Below, piece after piece: positions 13,346-24,454 of a stretch of 64,000 nt of DNA (position 1 is its first letter; each line of letters starts with the position of its first letter). The position numbers and the translations under genes are program-made. The notes beneath the pieces are model-generated. The model was given only the letters and a program-made list of their open reading frames with translations, was not told where the DNA came from and did no database searches. Source of the stretch: Symbiodinium natans. Lineage: Eukaryota; Sar; Dinophyceae; Suessiales; Symbiodiniaceae. The stretch is taken from positions 124,001-188,000 of the forward strand of contig CAJNDS010002167.1 in NCBI GenBank assembly GCA_905221605.1. Reading direction: 5' to 3'.

Positions 13346-14361
13346 GCTGATTCGTGCCCTGATTTGCCCTTTCCTGCTTTCCGATTTGTCCTCATGTTTG
13401 CTGAGTCATGCTTGGCTGATTCGCCCGTCACCCTACATCTTGCAGCTTCCACAACGAAACGATCTATGTATGGAAATAGAGACCCATCAACAGCATAGCA
13501 GCATATTCGTCGCCATCGATACTCATTGGGATTTGGCATCAAAATCACAGTCGGTGGTGCGACAGCACGCGTACGCTGCGAATCACGAAGGCGCTGACTT
13601 CGCACGGGGTGATGTGACTCAACCCGGTGGTGAGTGTGAAGTGCGGAGGGTTTCATGTAGCCATGAAGTGTGCTTGTATGATCAAGTCCGGCCTTGTTCT
13701 ACAGCGAAAAGGGAGCATGGAAAACTCACAGCCTCTTGTCACCAGGCGTTGGATTAAGAGCTTTTCCATGTTTGTTTTAGTCCCATTACAAGTCATGAGT
13801 CATAAAGCAGGAGGGGAACACGAGAGGAGCAATGGAATGACTGCGTGTTGTCTGCACTCTGTGAGAATGTGCGGACACAGTGCAGGACCCGGATCGGCCC
13901 GAAACATGGGCTGCGCACTGCAAGTTCTCTTGCTCTGAGCAGCAGGCACGCCGCAGTGCTCGCCACAAAGCACCGTGTCACGTGTGCCCACTGCCATTGT
14001 CGCGGATTTCTGCTCCCTGTTGCGTTCTTGGCCTGCAGGCATGGCAAACGTAATAGTATGGGTGAGCAGGCGAATTCCGTGGCACAATCTTCCATATCAC
14101 ACCCCCAAGTGTTGATTCTGTGCTTGTTGCCGTGTTTGCACCACATAACATACGCAAATTTGAAGCTGGGCATTGTTTATGATCCGCGCATTGCATGGGC
14201 TGCTCTCCTGCGCAGTGCTGGCATGCGGTTCAGCACAAGACTTGCCCATCTTCAACTCAACTTTGAGGTTGTGACTTGTCGCACGAATCTCCCTTTTCTG
14301 GTTGTGTAGTGGTTCGTGGGTTAAGATGGTCATGGATTAAGATGATGAACCAGGACATCTG

Positions 14362-14487
14362 GTGTAAGGTTGTGTAAGGGGGGTGTATAAGGGGGGTTCT
14401 AAGGGGGGTTTCAGGGGAGTGTCAGGGGGGTGTAAAAGGGGGTGCAACGGGGGTGTTGTAAGGGGGGTGTAAGGGGGCTTTCAGGGT
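14362..14487. repeat. G-rich direct repeats (GGGGGGTGTAA-like)
   Basis: About ten imperfect copies of a G5-6-TGTAA/TTCTAA-type unit, one after another. Closely spaced G-runs on the plus strand give strong quadruplex potential. The tract lies just upstream of the first L-domain exon. Confidence 0.85.
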
Positions 14488-14559
14488 AACCTTGTTGCAT
14501 CGGAAATCGGGAACCAGAATCGTGAGGACTTGTTTTGGCTGGCGCTTGATCCCGCCAGA

Positions 14560-14995
14560 GCTAATACTCACAAGCTCGGGCGCCTTTCTTCACGGAGTTG
14601 CGATCAGCGATGACCAGCTAAGAAGCATCCACGTGGTTGAAAATGATCTTATCGTTACAGACGACAAGGTGCTTACAAACCTGGACATGCTGGCAGGAAT
14701 CCAACACGTTGGTGGCAACGTGGAAATCCGCTACAACTCGGCGCTTCAGGATATGTCAGGTTTGTCGGGTTTGCAGGTGGTGGGGGGATCCGTCAACATC
14801 ATCGGCAACAGAGGTGTGCAACATTTGGTTGGCTTCACCAACTTGACGGTCATTGGCAAGTTCTTGAGGGTACATCACAACGACCAGCTTGAGATACTCT
14901 CAGGATTTGATTCACTGAGCCGTGTAGGCAGGGATTTTTCAATTCGCGGAAACAGCCGCCTGCAGAGCATGCCACGAGCCTTACCTGCAGGTTGC
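14560..14995 (+). CDS. receptor L-domain-type leucine-rich repeat protein, first visible exon
   Basis: The translation contains at least four repeats of about 23 residues following the pattern hhxhxxVGGxVxIxxNxxLxxh, for example LAGIQHVGGNVEIRYNSAL, SGLQVVGGSVNIIGN and LTVIGKFLRVHHNDQLEIL. This is the solenoid pattern of receptor L domains (insulin/EGF-receptor-type) and related leucine-rich repeats in extracellular eukaryotic proteins. The reading frame continues to 15055, but after about 14990 it turns into a Cys/Ser-rich stretch that looks like intron. The start is not resolved: a possible acceptor AG sits near 14619 and an open frame runs from 14492. The downstream segments at 15566, 16186 and 17020 continue the same protein. 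Confidence 0.65.
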
Positions 14996-15565
14996 AGCAG
15001 TGTGCAGTGTGCAGCATCGTGCAGCATGGGCGTGAGTTTCATGCAGCTGTGTTGAGGAATGCCTCGCTTGAAGATGGTTGATGGAAATGTGGAGGCAATT
15101 GAATAGAAAACTCTGAAACTGTCCCAACTGCTTGTATCAGTTAGTGTGAGCCTTGCCGGTGGTTGATGGGCCTAGCAACCTTTGCTGTGTCCATGGGTGT
15201 TCTTAAAGTGGGGTTGTGTTCAGTGCAGTTTCCCCAAACAAACTGGCTCAGGAGCCCGCAGGCTGTCTTGCAGTTGAAGCTGTTGGCCAAATCCCTCGTT
15301 GCTTTCGTGTTCGGTGCACTGGGATTTGTCGGGGAAGTCTGGGGAGGTGATCTGGAACGAAGCCGCGAACGCGGGTTCTGGAATGGAGTCCCTCGAACTG
15401 ATCGGAGGAGGCTTGACGATCAAGGAGCGCCCGGTGTAGGATTGCAGACTACAAGTAGATCACACAAACTAGAGAGCTCTCGTCACTTGTAGTAGCGTTG
15501 CTGGCTCATGTTCCTTTCATAGGCATGCACATCTCACATGATCCCGGGTCTGCTTGCATCTGCAG

Positions 15566-15660
15566 CAGGACAATGACAACATGACCAACCTGAACATGCT
15601 GTCCGCCATTCGCGAAATCTCAGGAACTTTCGAGCTAAGTTACAACGGAGCCATGCTGGA
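15566..15660 (+). CDS. L-domain protein, small internal exon
   Basis: A short segment after a good acceptor (pyrimidine-rich tract ending TGCAG at 15565). It encodes one and a half L-domain repeats, with the motif LNMLSAIREISGTFELSYNG. The same ending, YNGA, recurs in the next exon, as expected for repeat-phase exons. The 3' end is probably near 15655, where the donor may be GC or GT. Separation from the neighbouring exons implies introns of about 0.5 kb on each side. Confidence 0.55.
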
Positions 15661-16185
15661 GGCAGGCTCAAATCATCAATTTTGTTGCGCTTGCCTCGAC
15701 GTGAGACAGCCCTCCAACATCTTCCAGCATCAAAATGCTTGTGCCAACAAGGTCCGTGGACTTGACAACCTGACTTCGACTCTTGGGCTGGCAAGAACAG
15801 AGTGTGAAGCTTCACGGCATGCTTCGCGGCATGCTTCACAACATGCGCATGTGTCTCGGCACACTCTTGCGATTTCTCGGCTACTCAGCCTCCTGTTACA
15901 ACTCTTCTGAGACCCGTCGGCTGGGACCCTGTGGCTTTTCTCACGATGTTAACATCAGTAGAAGGCATGGAGAAGACTTACCGGCAGAGCTCTGCACGAG
16001 TGCCGAGTCGAAGAGGAAAGCTCTGCGAGATGAAACGGCAGTGACTTCGAGCGTGCGTCAAGCTTGAAGGCAGAAGATGTCAGTTGCACGAGCTGTGGGA
16101 CCAGCAAGTAAGTCATAGCCTCTATGTCCTGTCGACGTCTCTGTAGCTTCAGCATAGCACTTGCTTCTCGCTCGATTCACCTTAG

Positions 16186-16855
16186 GATTGGACGCCTGTC
16201 GGTGATCGACAACCCGACACTGAAGACGGTGTGCCTCGCGAACCTGTCAGTCGTTCATGGCGCGGCTGACGTCAAACACAATGACAGGTTGGAAGAGTTA
16301 GAACTTCCGCAGCTCCTTTCCCTTGGGGGCGACCTCAAGCTCTGGGACAACGACAATATGACTCGAATCGAGCTGCCCAGTTTGTCGTCCATGGCCAATT
16401 TGGAAGTGGCTTGGAATGACCAGCTGGAGCGGTTCGCTACACCTGTTACCTCTACTGGCAGCATTGCTTTTGTGGCAAACCATCAGCTGAAAGACGTCCT
16501 GATGCCCAATGCGACAGAGATCGACGGCGAGCTTCGGCTGGCTTACAACGGGGCTTTGCGTGAGCTATCGAGCTTCAATATGCTCAAGACTGTGGCAGGC
16601 GACATCAACATAATTGAGAATGAGGTCTTGCTGGACATATCTGGCCTCGGGCAGCTGCGAACAGTGAAAGGAGACTTTCAGGTGAGCTCCAACCCAGCTC
16701 TTCGTGACTTGAGCGGCTTGTCTTCCGACTTGAGTGTCGGAGGGAACTTGCAGATCTCAGAGAATGATGACAAGTTCCTGGGGCTCAGTGGCATGTCGAC
16801 GATGCCCAATGTGAAAGGCTATGCAGTCCTCAGCTTCAACTGTTCAAAGAATGCA
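16186..16855 (+). CDS. L-domain protein, main exon
   Basis: After a clear acceptor (CTCGATTCACCTTAG) the frame encodes about 223 residues. It holds roughly nine L-domain repeats, each with an hxhxxN(x)xL core, such as LGGDLKLWDNDNMTRIEL, GELRLAYNGALREL and VGGNLQISENDDKFLGLSGM. A conserved-looking Cys follows (SFNCSKN). A GT donor candidate lies at 16856. The protein is probably secreted or membrane-bound and presents a leucine-rich solenoid outside the cell. The ligand is unknown. Repeat count and spacing suggest a larger ectodomain than the classical 110-150-residue single L domain. Confidence 0.7.
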
Positions 16856-17019
16856 GTCAGGCCGCCCAACAAGGCCACATGCGCCCAAGCCACAAAGAGC
16901 AACATTGGTTGTTACAATAAAAGTCATTCCAGTTGTTTTTTTTGCAAAGTTGTATGTGTTTCTGCCGGAATTGCGATTGAAATCACGGCGGGCTTTTGTG
17001 GAAGTGTTTGGCATGCAAG

Positions 17020-17189
17020 GCGTTCCCTGTGAAGCCTGGCACATCGCTGAAGACCAGAACTGCCGAGTCAACTACACATTCGTTGTGATCGTTGCCTTCA
17101 TTTCTGCCTTATCCTTCTGCACGGTCGGCACCCTCTCCATGACACTCAGGCTACGAGCTGCCAGGGGGGGTGCCGGTGATGTACCATGA
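17020..17189 (+). CDS. L-domain protein, terminal exon with transmembrane segment
   Basis: The frame gives a short Cys-containing stretch (VPCEAWHIAEDQNC), then a hydrophobic span of about 20 residues (FVVIVAFISALSFCTVGTLS). It ends with a short basic tail containing RLRAAR and a stop codon at 17187-17189. An AG acceptor occurs at 17018-17019. A single-pass type I topology, with L domains outside and a short cytoplasmic tail, follows from the order of the exons. The exact junction with the preceding exon is not resolved because the obvious donor and acceptor differ in phase. A GC or GA donor, which is common in dinoflagellates, is possible. Confidence 0.5.
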
Positions 17190-17194
17190 TGTAT

Positions 17195-18700
17195 CATGTA
17201 GCTTGTGCTGTTGCAGTAAAAAGCAAGATGTCCTCTGCCCCAACACAAAAATGACCCCCCCCCCCTCCCCCCGCCCCCCTGGTGTTTGTTCGCAGGAAGG
17301 CCATGGCAGTGGAGAGCATTTCATCGATGCCCGGCAGGGTTGTATTGCGGATGCTGGAGAGGCAGTCGGCCCGGAAAGGTTCCACAGCATCTACCGGCTT
17401 GTAGAAGGGACTGCGCCCTGCAGGCACTACTTGCTACACGGTTTTTGGAGATGCAACTTCCCGTTGATCTTGGTGGGCACAGGCATGCGTGCAGAGTTCC
17501 GGGCCTGGAAATGCTGAAATCACTGATGTCACTGATGTCTACCATGCCAGGATGTGATTTCCTGGATCACCCGCCGACACCAATAACAGCCAAAGCTGTC
17601 ACCGACGCCTGGCGGTTTTTGTTGCACCGCCGGTTCTCTCTTTGTGAAACTCTGTGTTCAGTGACACGTGATGAAACTCTGTTTGGCCTGGTCAGTTGCA
17701 ATGCTTGTTAATGCTTGTTCTCCTTCTCATCAGAGGACACAGAGCTCGAAGTGCAAGTAGTTTTGGAGAAAACACGGAGCGCAAGACGATCCATGAGCTC
17801 TCTTCCGGATCCACCATTCTTTCTGGATGCTTCTCGGCTGAGTCTGCAGTTGAGTTGAAAAAAGAAGCTGGGTCTTGCACCGCATTGCTGGATGTCCATG
17901 TCTGAAGCTGAACTTCACGCAAAACATGCTTTGTGATGCTTTTCAAGCGCAAGACAACATAACTCCTTTATTTCCCCAATCAGTGTGTCAACACTAAGTG
18001 GGTCCGACGCAAAAGGTAAGAAAGGCTCGGTCGGCAACACTGTGCAGGCGCTCGCTGTGAACATTTTCTCTTTTTTATCGAGGCCTACTTGCATTTTAGA
18101 TGAACGTCGCGCTCCCCGCGCTCATTGTCCCGGAAACTGCCATCGCTTTTGGACCTGGGCTCGCGAGATAGGAAGCTGTCATCGCTTTTGGGTCCTCACT
18201 CATCTCGTCCAGCTTCCCCTTGTCGGCTCTGGGATGTCTCTTGAAGGATGTTCTGTGACGATGCAATGCCGTCTGGGGCGCTTGGAGGTCTCCTTGTTTT
18301 GCACGTGCTCCGGGACCCATTGGAGGGCTCCTTCGTGTCACAAGGTCTCTCACGGCTTGGGGTCTTTGCTGGCAGAATCGCACTCGATGAAAGAAGAAAA
18401 TGTCAGTGGTTGAACTTCTGTTCTGTTTGCAAAGAATGGAAAACCTTTGTCTGTTCCAAATTTCACGGGAAACCTGAAAGGTAAGGAAGGGGCTGCTACC
18501 ACCTAGGAAACTCGCGCAGGAAGACTCTCAAACGAAACAGCAACCCTTTCGCGTCGGCAGCTGGGATTCCTTGGTGCTTCAGAAAGAAGAAACAAACGCT
18601 GCTTCAGAGAGATTCTACTTCAAGGGAAAGTATTCTAACTGTTTGGGCGCACTCTATGTGTGCCCATTGCGGGTTTACAGCAAGCATGAGATCTCCTTTC
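17195..18700. other. no recognisable gene; C-rich tract at about 17253-17280
   Basis: A run of C with few interruptions lies near 17253-17280. Open frames around 17985-18484 are not supported by any motif and conflict with antisense frames. Confidence 0.5.
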
Positions 18701-18959
18701 TCTGGCAAAGATATATACATATATCTGTATGCTACCCCCCCCCGGCGACCTACCCTTTTTAGACCTTTTTTACAAAAAAAATAACGAAGGCCCAAAAGTC
18801 GCGTCTCGCAGGCCCCGATAAGCCAGCATTGGATTAATCTATATTTTGAATCTGAAGCGGACAATGAGGTCTTTAGATCTTTGGCTTTTCTAGGCAAATT
18901 GTGCGTTTAACTGGCAAATAATGTTTTGTTGGGCAACTAATATGTTTTTTGTATATACA

Positions 18960-19990
18960 ATTGTGTTTGTACTAGGCAAAGAATTAATCAAATACTATCT
19001 GACAAGTCCACTAAAATACCTTATGTTTACATATTCATGAAACATTGTGCTTATTATTGTATGCGAATTTAACTCCTGGAGTATTAAGTAAATAGCCCAA
19101 TCTGACTCAAGCGAATACTATTCACAATACCATACTCAACTAAATATGAAATAAACACGAACGGCAACGGAAGCGATTCTACTTAAATAACAATGTAAAA
19201 GACTTCTCAAGTACTAAAGACCACTTATATACCTTCCTAGAAAAGTAGTTAGTAAAGGCCATAGCACAAGAATACTGCTCTGTACATAAAAAACGAATTT
19301 GTACTAGGCAAAGTATAAACCATATCTGAAAAGTACACTGTACTAACTTATGTTTTACATATTCATGAAATATTTCTTGTTTTGAAATCATCATTCTATG
19401 CGATTTATCTACTAGAGTAAGTATTAGGTAAATAGCCCAATCTGACTCAAATGAACACTATTTAAAATACCAGACCCAACCAAAATGTGAAATAACAACG
19501 AATGGAAATAGAACACTATTCAAAATACCATACCCAACTAAAATTTGCAATAAACGCTAATGGAAATAGAAGCGGTTCTACTTACATAACAATGTAAAAG
19601 ACTTCTCAAGCACTAAATAAAGACCTCTTATATGCCTTCTTAGAAATATAGTTAGTAAAGGCCATGCACAAGAATACTGCTTTGTACATAAATAGAATGT
19701 GTGCTAGGCAAAGTATTCATCAAATACTATCTGAAAAGTCCACTGAAATATCTTATGTTTACATATTCATGAAATAGCGCCCAATTTGACTCAAGTGACT
19801 ACAATTTAAAGGACCATACTCAACCAAAATACGAAATAAACACTAACAGCAATAGAAGCGATTCTACTTGCATAACAATGAAATCTTTGTTTCTGAAGTA
19901 TTTCATGAAGACCACTTATATACTATGTCCGAAAGGCACAATTTGCAGAAGCAAGCTTAAAAATGCACAATCTTCCTAGAAAAGTACTTA
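18960..19990. repeat. three diverged tandem repeats inside the AT-rich segment
   Basis: The same ordered set of short landmarks recurs three times with spacings of about 334 and 390-400 bp. The landmarks are GTACTAGGCAAAG, ACATATTCATGAAA, AGCCCAATCTGACTCAA and TTCTACTTAAATAACAATG. Copies differ by substitutions and indels, so the array is old. No open frame is shared. Confidence 0.75.
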
Positions 19991-20061
19991 GTGAAGGCCA
20001 TGCACAAGCAAATTCGCAAGTACAAAAACACACCTAACAATGCGTAGTTATTGCCACGTAA

Positions 20062-20292
20062 AGGCGAACCAACAAAACCAAAATACCAAAACCAAAAAAA
20101 CCAAAACCAAAAAAACAAAAAAAACAAAAACAACAATTTTCCGGAACTCTTGGAGAAGCCTCGTAGGGATTCCTGAGAGTTCCCGAAAATTGGTTTTCTT
20201 GTTTTTTTTTTTTTTTTTTTTTTTGTTTTTTTGGTTTTTGTTTTTTTGGTTTTTTTGGTTTTGGTTTTTTTGGTTTTTTTGGTTTGGTGTTT
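20062..20292. repeat. long palindrome (hairpin-forming)
   Basis: The left arm is a CCAAAA/CAAAAA-type run ending in CAATTTTCCGGAACTCTT. The right arm is its approximate reverse complement, starting AGAGTTCCCGAAAATTGG and continuing into TTTTGG-type repeats up to 20292. Only about 25 bp separate the arms. Translations give Lys/Thr/Asn-rich, then Phe/Trp/Leu-rich runs, which are artefacts. Confidence 0.8.
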
Positions 20293-20589
20293 TGGGTTTT
20301 TTAATTGCCCGTGTATTCGGATTTTAGTTTCATTTTAGTCTACGCCCTTAGAAACACGCTATATTGCACACCGAGTTTGCTTGCAGTGCAGCTAGATGAC
20401 TTAAGACAAGGCGAAAAAGGGTAGGTCACTGGGGGGGGGGTACCATATGGAAATATATATATATATATATGAGGCTGATACCTTTAGGGTTCTTTTTGCT
20501 TAGTTTCTATGGGCAGTACTAAGAAGCAAAGCAAAACTTATTGTTTATGCTCACACTGAAGCTACACAATACGCGTCAGAAGGTTTAAT

Positions 20590-21170
20590 ACATGCTAAAA
20601 TTTGTTTATGAAAAATGTTCGCATTGATATTCTTGTGAGCTGGTTGCCTGTATTTGTTGAACCCGCCGCAGAACCTCATCCCTACACTTGATCTGTCAAA
20701 ATTGTTTTCGTGCGTTCTTTGTGTTGATTGTTGTTCGCGTTAATGTTTTTGTGGGTTGATTGCTGTACTTGTTGGACGCGCGTGCGCTTGCAAGTGCAAT
20801 CTGTTCGCAGAACCTCATCCCTACACTTGATCTGTCAAAATTGTTTTCGTGCGTTCTTTGTGTTGATGGTTGTTCGCGTTAATGTTTTTGTGGGTTGATT
20901 GCTGTACTTGTTGGACGCGCGTGCGCTTGCAAGTGCAATCTGTTCGCAGAACCTCATCCCTACACTTGAACTGTCAAACTTGTTTTCGTGCGTTCTTTCT
21001 GTTGATTGTTGTTCGCGTTAATGTTTTTGTGGGTTGATTGCTGTACTTGTTGGACGCGCGTGCGCTTGCAAGTGCAATCTGTTCGCAGAACCTCATCCCT
21101 ACACTTGAACTGTCAAAATTGTTTTCGTGCGTTCTTTGTGTTGATTGTTGTTCGCATTAATATTTACCAC
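20590..21170. repeat. 139-bp tandem repeat, about four copies
   Basis: The landmark TTCGTGCGTTCTTT occurs at 20707, 20846, 20985 and 21124, a spacing of exactly 139 bp. The intervening sequence (TGTTGGACGCGCGTGCGCTTGC and so on) is nearly identical. A more diverged partial unit precedes the array. An open frame that begins inside the array and runs to 21686 is not credible as a gene. Confidence 0.95.
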
Positions 21171-21174
21171 AATC

Positions 21175-22220
21175 CCTGCATTGGCAGCAAAACCCTCGCA
21201 TCCACACCAGTGTTGACCATGGCAGTAAGTAAACTGACAGCCCAACATATGCGATACTGGCCAACAGAAACATGCAACAACTACGGCCACTGCACCACAA
21301 TCCTTTCATCGGACGCAGAGAGAATCTCAGCAAGATCCGCTTCGTCGTCGGTTTGTGTGCAGCTTGCGTGCAGCAAGCAACTGGAGGCTCGGGTCCATAT
21401 GACCTCATGCCCCTTTCCATTCAACCCGACTTCGCACGCTGCTCCTTTGACGCAAACAACTTCTCCGAGCCCATCAGAACTAAAAGTCTCAATAATGCCA
21501 CTGTCCACCAGGAAGACTTTAGCTGCGCAAACTCGCCAGCTGCTACATCTACAACTCGACCTGAACAATATCAACTACATCCTCCAAAGCCGTACTAACC
21601 CCAAACTACCTTTATACAACTTAACACAACCCTTCAACGTCTGGAGCACGCAAACCCAGCTACAGGCTCAGATGCCACGTCGATAATGCCATAGCCTTTG
21701 GCTTGTCCTGCGAAGTCAGACGTTCAAGATCCATAGTAGGAATGCATGGGACGAGATGCAGGACGCAACATTCGTGCGGCATGTCCTCCAGGGCGTCCAC
21801 CAGTACCGTCGCCTCTTCCCTTCCTTGGCGAGATTTGGGTACTTGAGGTGCTGGATTTGCAGTCTTCCTCTCATCGACTTCAATGCCTGACTGTCAAGTT
21901 CATATTCGAGGTTTAGGGGCTCCGAAACTTAGACTTCAGGGTTCACAGCGCGATGTCTTTTTTCAAGATGCCGAAATGGTTACAGACACGTAGTTTCTGA
22001 TATTTTGTGATCCCAACAACGCCCGCCACCCCCGCAACTACATTCGAACATCCAAATTCACAAAGCCCTGCCTAATATTTAACTATACCAAATCCCTCCT
22101 ATCACGAAAACCGCAAGCTACCAAGCAAGTTTTAGGGTTTCGGGTTTGGGGCCGGCTTCCAGGTTGCAGAGGGCCTTTGAAGGTTCAGGGGCGTGCCTCT
22201 TGTATGGGTGCGCGGGTGGT
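21175..22220. other. no recognisable gene
   Basis: Overlapping open frames on both strands around 21230-21600 have no recognisable motif. The 21.7-22.2 kb part is unique sequence without a supported feature. Confidence 0.45.
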
Positions 22221-22229
22221 TGTGAAGCC

Positions 22230-22335
22230 ATGAGGGCTTAGGGTTTTCGGGTTTAGGGTTTAGGGTTTTGGGTTTACGGTTTAGGGTTTAGGGTTTAGGG
22301 TTTAGCGTTTAGGGTTTAGGGTTTAGGGTTTTGTA
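22230..22335. repeat. interstitial TTTAGGG block
   Basis: About a dozen TTTAGGG units with a few variants (TTTTGGG, TTTACGG, TTTAGCG) in the G-rich-on-plus orientation. It abuts the minus-strand open frame that follows. Confidence 0.95.
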
Positions 22336-22525
22336 AACCTGAGCCACCCGCATCTTGCTTCTCCTCATCCGTGAGATCATCCCATTTTCTCTTCCTAGCG
22401 TGAGTGAGAGTGTTAGCTACCACTTGATCTAGGCAAACAATACGTGACTCTCTGAGTATGTCCTCATGTACACTAGAAACCATTATGAACTTCTCGTCTG
22501 CTTCTGTTTCACATAAATACCACAT
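22316..22525 (-). pseudogene. gene fragment or exon truncated by the TTTAGGG block
   Basis: A 69-codon minus-strand frame starts at an ATG (22525). Its composition is protein-like: acidic, with FIMVSSVHEDILRESRIVCL and RKRKWDDLTDEEKQ. Its last few codons are contributed by the telomere-like repeat. No family is recognised. It may be one exon of a larger gene whose remainder was lost or displaced where the TTTAGGG block now sits. A chance open frame is possible. Confidence 0.35.
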
Positions 22526-22659
22526 GCTGAGACAGCTGCCTTGGCATCAGCCACTTGGGGTGGATCTTCGACAGGTCCAGGACTTGCTCCTCATCATACG
22601 CAGCAGTTGGGCTTGAATAGGTTGCTCAGGTCTGGGGTTTCTATGCTTGCTGTCAGTTC

Positions 22660-23790
22660 ATCTGACCTGCGGCGCCTCCAGCATCTCCTCCTGAGCCTAA
22701 GTCGGGCTTGCGTTGGGCTTACATGAAACGATTTCTTTCAGCACTTCTGCGACGAGCGCTGAGAGCAAGGCGATCGGGTCGCACTCTACTTCTTCTTCTT
22801 CACGCTCCTGTCAGAGTTACATTTGATACATGACTTTGATTGCAGGCGGTCGGATGGTGAGGTGTGCCTCTAGCATCTCCTCCTGAGCCAGATTCAAGCG
22901 TGCATGAGACGGTTGGTTTTCGTGCTTCTGCGACAAGCTCTGAGAGCAAGGCGGCGGGCTCGCACTCTACTTCTTCTTCTTCAAAGCCCTGTCAAGGCTA
23001 GACTTGGTTCAGGACGTTGTTTGTGCATGGTCTTAAGGTCAGGTGTGCCTCCTGCATCTCCTCCTGAGCTTGTGTCAGGCGTACATGAGATGTTTTTTTT
23101 CATGCTTCTGCCCTGAGAGCAAGGCTGGCTGGTCGCAGTAGCTTTCTTCTGCTGCTTCTTCTTCGCGTTCCTGTCAGAGGCGATGCAGGATTTTGATTGC
23201 AGGCGGTCTGGAGGGTCAGATGTGCCTCCAGCATCTCCTCCTGAGCCTGAGTCAGGCGTACATGAGATGTTTTTTTTCATGCTTCTGCCCTGAGAGCAAG
23301 GCTGGCTGGTCGCAGTAGCTTTCTTCTTCTTCTTCTTCTGCTTCTTCTTCGCGTTCCTGTCAGAGGCGATGCAGGATTTTGATTGCAGGTGGTCTGGAGG
23401 GTCAGATGTGCCTCCGGCATCTCCTCCAGAGCCTGAGTCAGGCGTACATGAGATGTTTTTTTTTCATGCTTCTGCCCTGAGAGCAAGGCTGGCTGGTCGC
23501 AGTAGCTTTCTTCTTCTTCAAGTTCCTGTCAGAGATGACGCGGGACTTTGGTTGCAGGCGGTTTGGAGGTTCAGGTGTGCCTCCGGCATCTCCTCCTGAG
23601 CCTGAGTCAGGCGTACATGAGATGGTTGTTTCTGCAACGAGCGCCGGGAGCAAGGCGGCAGGCACGCACTCTACTTCTTCTTCGCAGACCTGTCAGGGCT
23701 AGTCTTGGTTCAGGACGTGTGCGCGCGTGGTCTTAAGGTGAGGTATGCCTGCGTCACCTCCTGCTGAGCCTGAGCCAGGCTTGTAATTCT
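22660..23790. repeat. seven tandem copies of a 165-192 bp unit
   Basis: The landmark GCATCTCCTCCTGAG recurs at 22681, 22873, 23054, 23231, 23417 and 23586, with a diverged seventh copy at about 23751. The spacings are 192, 181, 177, 186, 169 and 165 bp. Each unit also has a CTTCTTCTT run and a T8-9 run of variable length, which accounts for the length variation. On the minus strand, short Gly/Asp/Lys-rich peptides repeat but change frame between units. The array therefore looks like satellite or decayed coding repeats, not an intact gene. Confidence 0.9.
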
Positions 23791-24104
23791 GGTTCTGAAG
23801 GTTCGGAAGATGTCTTGATTTTATACAAACATAATTTGCTTGTATAATCAGGTGGGCCTGGGCCCTCTCCAACAGATGCGCCGGCGGCGGATCTTTTGGC
23901 GGGACAGGCACCTTGCGCAAGCACTTCTGTTTTATTTCCGTCGCAGCAAACTGGTGCGTGGCACACAAGGACCCAACCCCTGCGACCGCCATCACACGGG
24001 CCGCTGTGACCTTGTTGTTTTCAGCGTATGTAGCCACACACTCAAGTTTTGTTGCTCACCCAACCTGAGTTCATGACTGGGGGATAAGGCTTTGCCTTAG
24101 TTCA

Positions 24105-24450
24105 GGTTGGCAGCAGTAGCTGCAGATGCTTGGCCTTCATCGACTTGTACCACTGCGCTTGTTGTCTTGCGTTCCTTCTTGCCTCTGAGTTCAGAGCCAC
24201 AAGCGGTCGGGGCCTAGGGAAAGCAGACCTTGCCTCGGTTCAAGACGGCAGCAGTAGCTGCAGACGCTTGGCCTTCATCGATTTATATCACTGCGCTTGT
24301 TGTCTTGCGTTCCTTCTTGCCTCTGAGTCCATAGCTACAAGCGGTCGAGGCCTAGATGTCACAGTGGAAACAGGCCTTGCCTTAGTTCAAAACGTCAGCA
24401 GTAGCTGCAGATGCTTGGCCTTCATCAGCTTAGTTCAGAGCTGGCAGCGG
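24105..24450. repeat. three tandem copies, 138 and 147 bp apart
   Basis: The landmark CAGCAGTAGCTGCAGA occurs at about 24110, 24248 and 24395. Both spacings are multiples of three, so a plus-strand frame stays open across the copies with the repeating peptide FIDLYHCACCLAFLLAS. That could mean a repeat-containing protein of 46/49-residue units, but no start, splice sites or family are recognised. Confidence 0.8.
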
Positions 24451-24454
24451 TCGG

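Larger units (their letters stand above)
18709..20470. mobile_element. AT-rich segment bounded by inverted repeats
   Basis: The left boundary (about 18709-18761) carries ATATATACATATATCTG, then a C9 tract and CGACCTACCCTTTTT. The right boundary (about 20414-20470) carries the reverse complement of a closely similar series: an AT dinucleotide run, a G10 tract and AAAAAGGGTAGGTCACT. Between them about 1.7 kb is markedly A+T-rich, unlike the flanks, and non-coding. Opposed terminal repeats around a compositionally distinct core suggest a non-autonomous DNA element. No target duplication or transposase is visible, and simple-sequence convergence could explain part of the similarity. Confidence 0.4.

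Noticed and set aside
21006-21686. 226-codon plus-strand frame
   Set aside because: It begins inside the 139-bp tandem repeat, has Ser/Thr/Gln-rich composition without a motif, and overlaps a similarly open frame in another phase.
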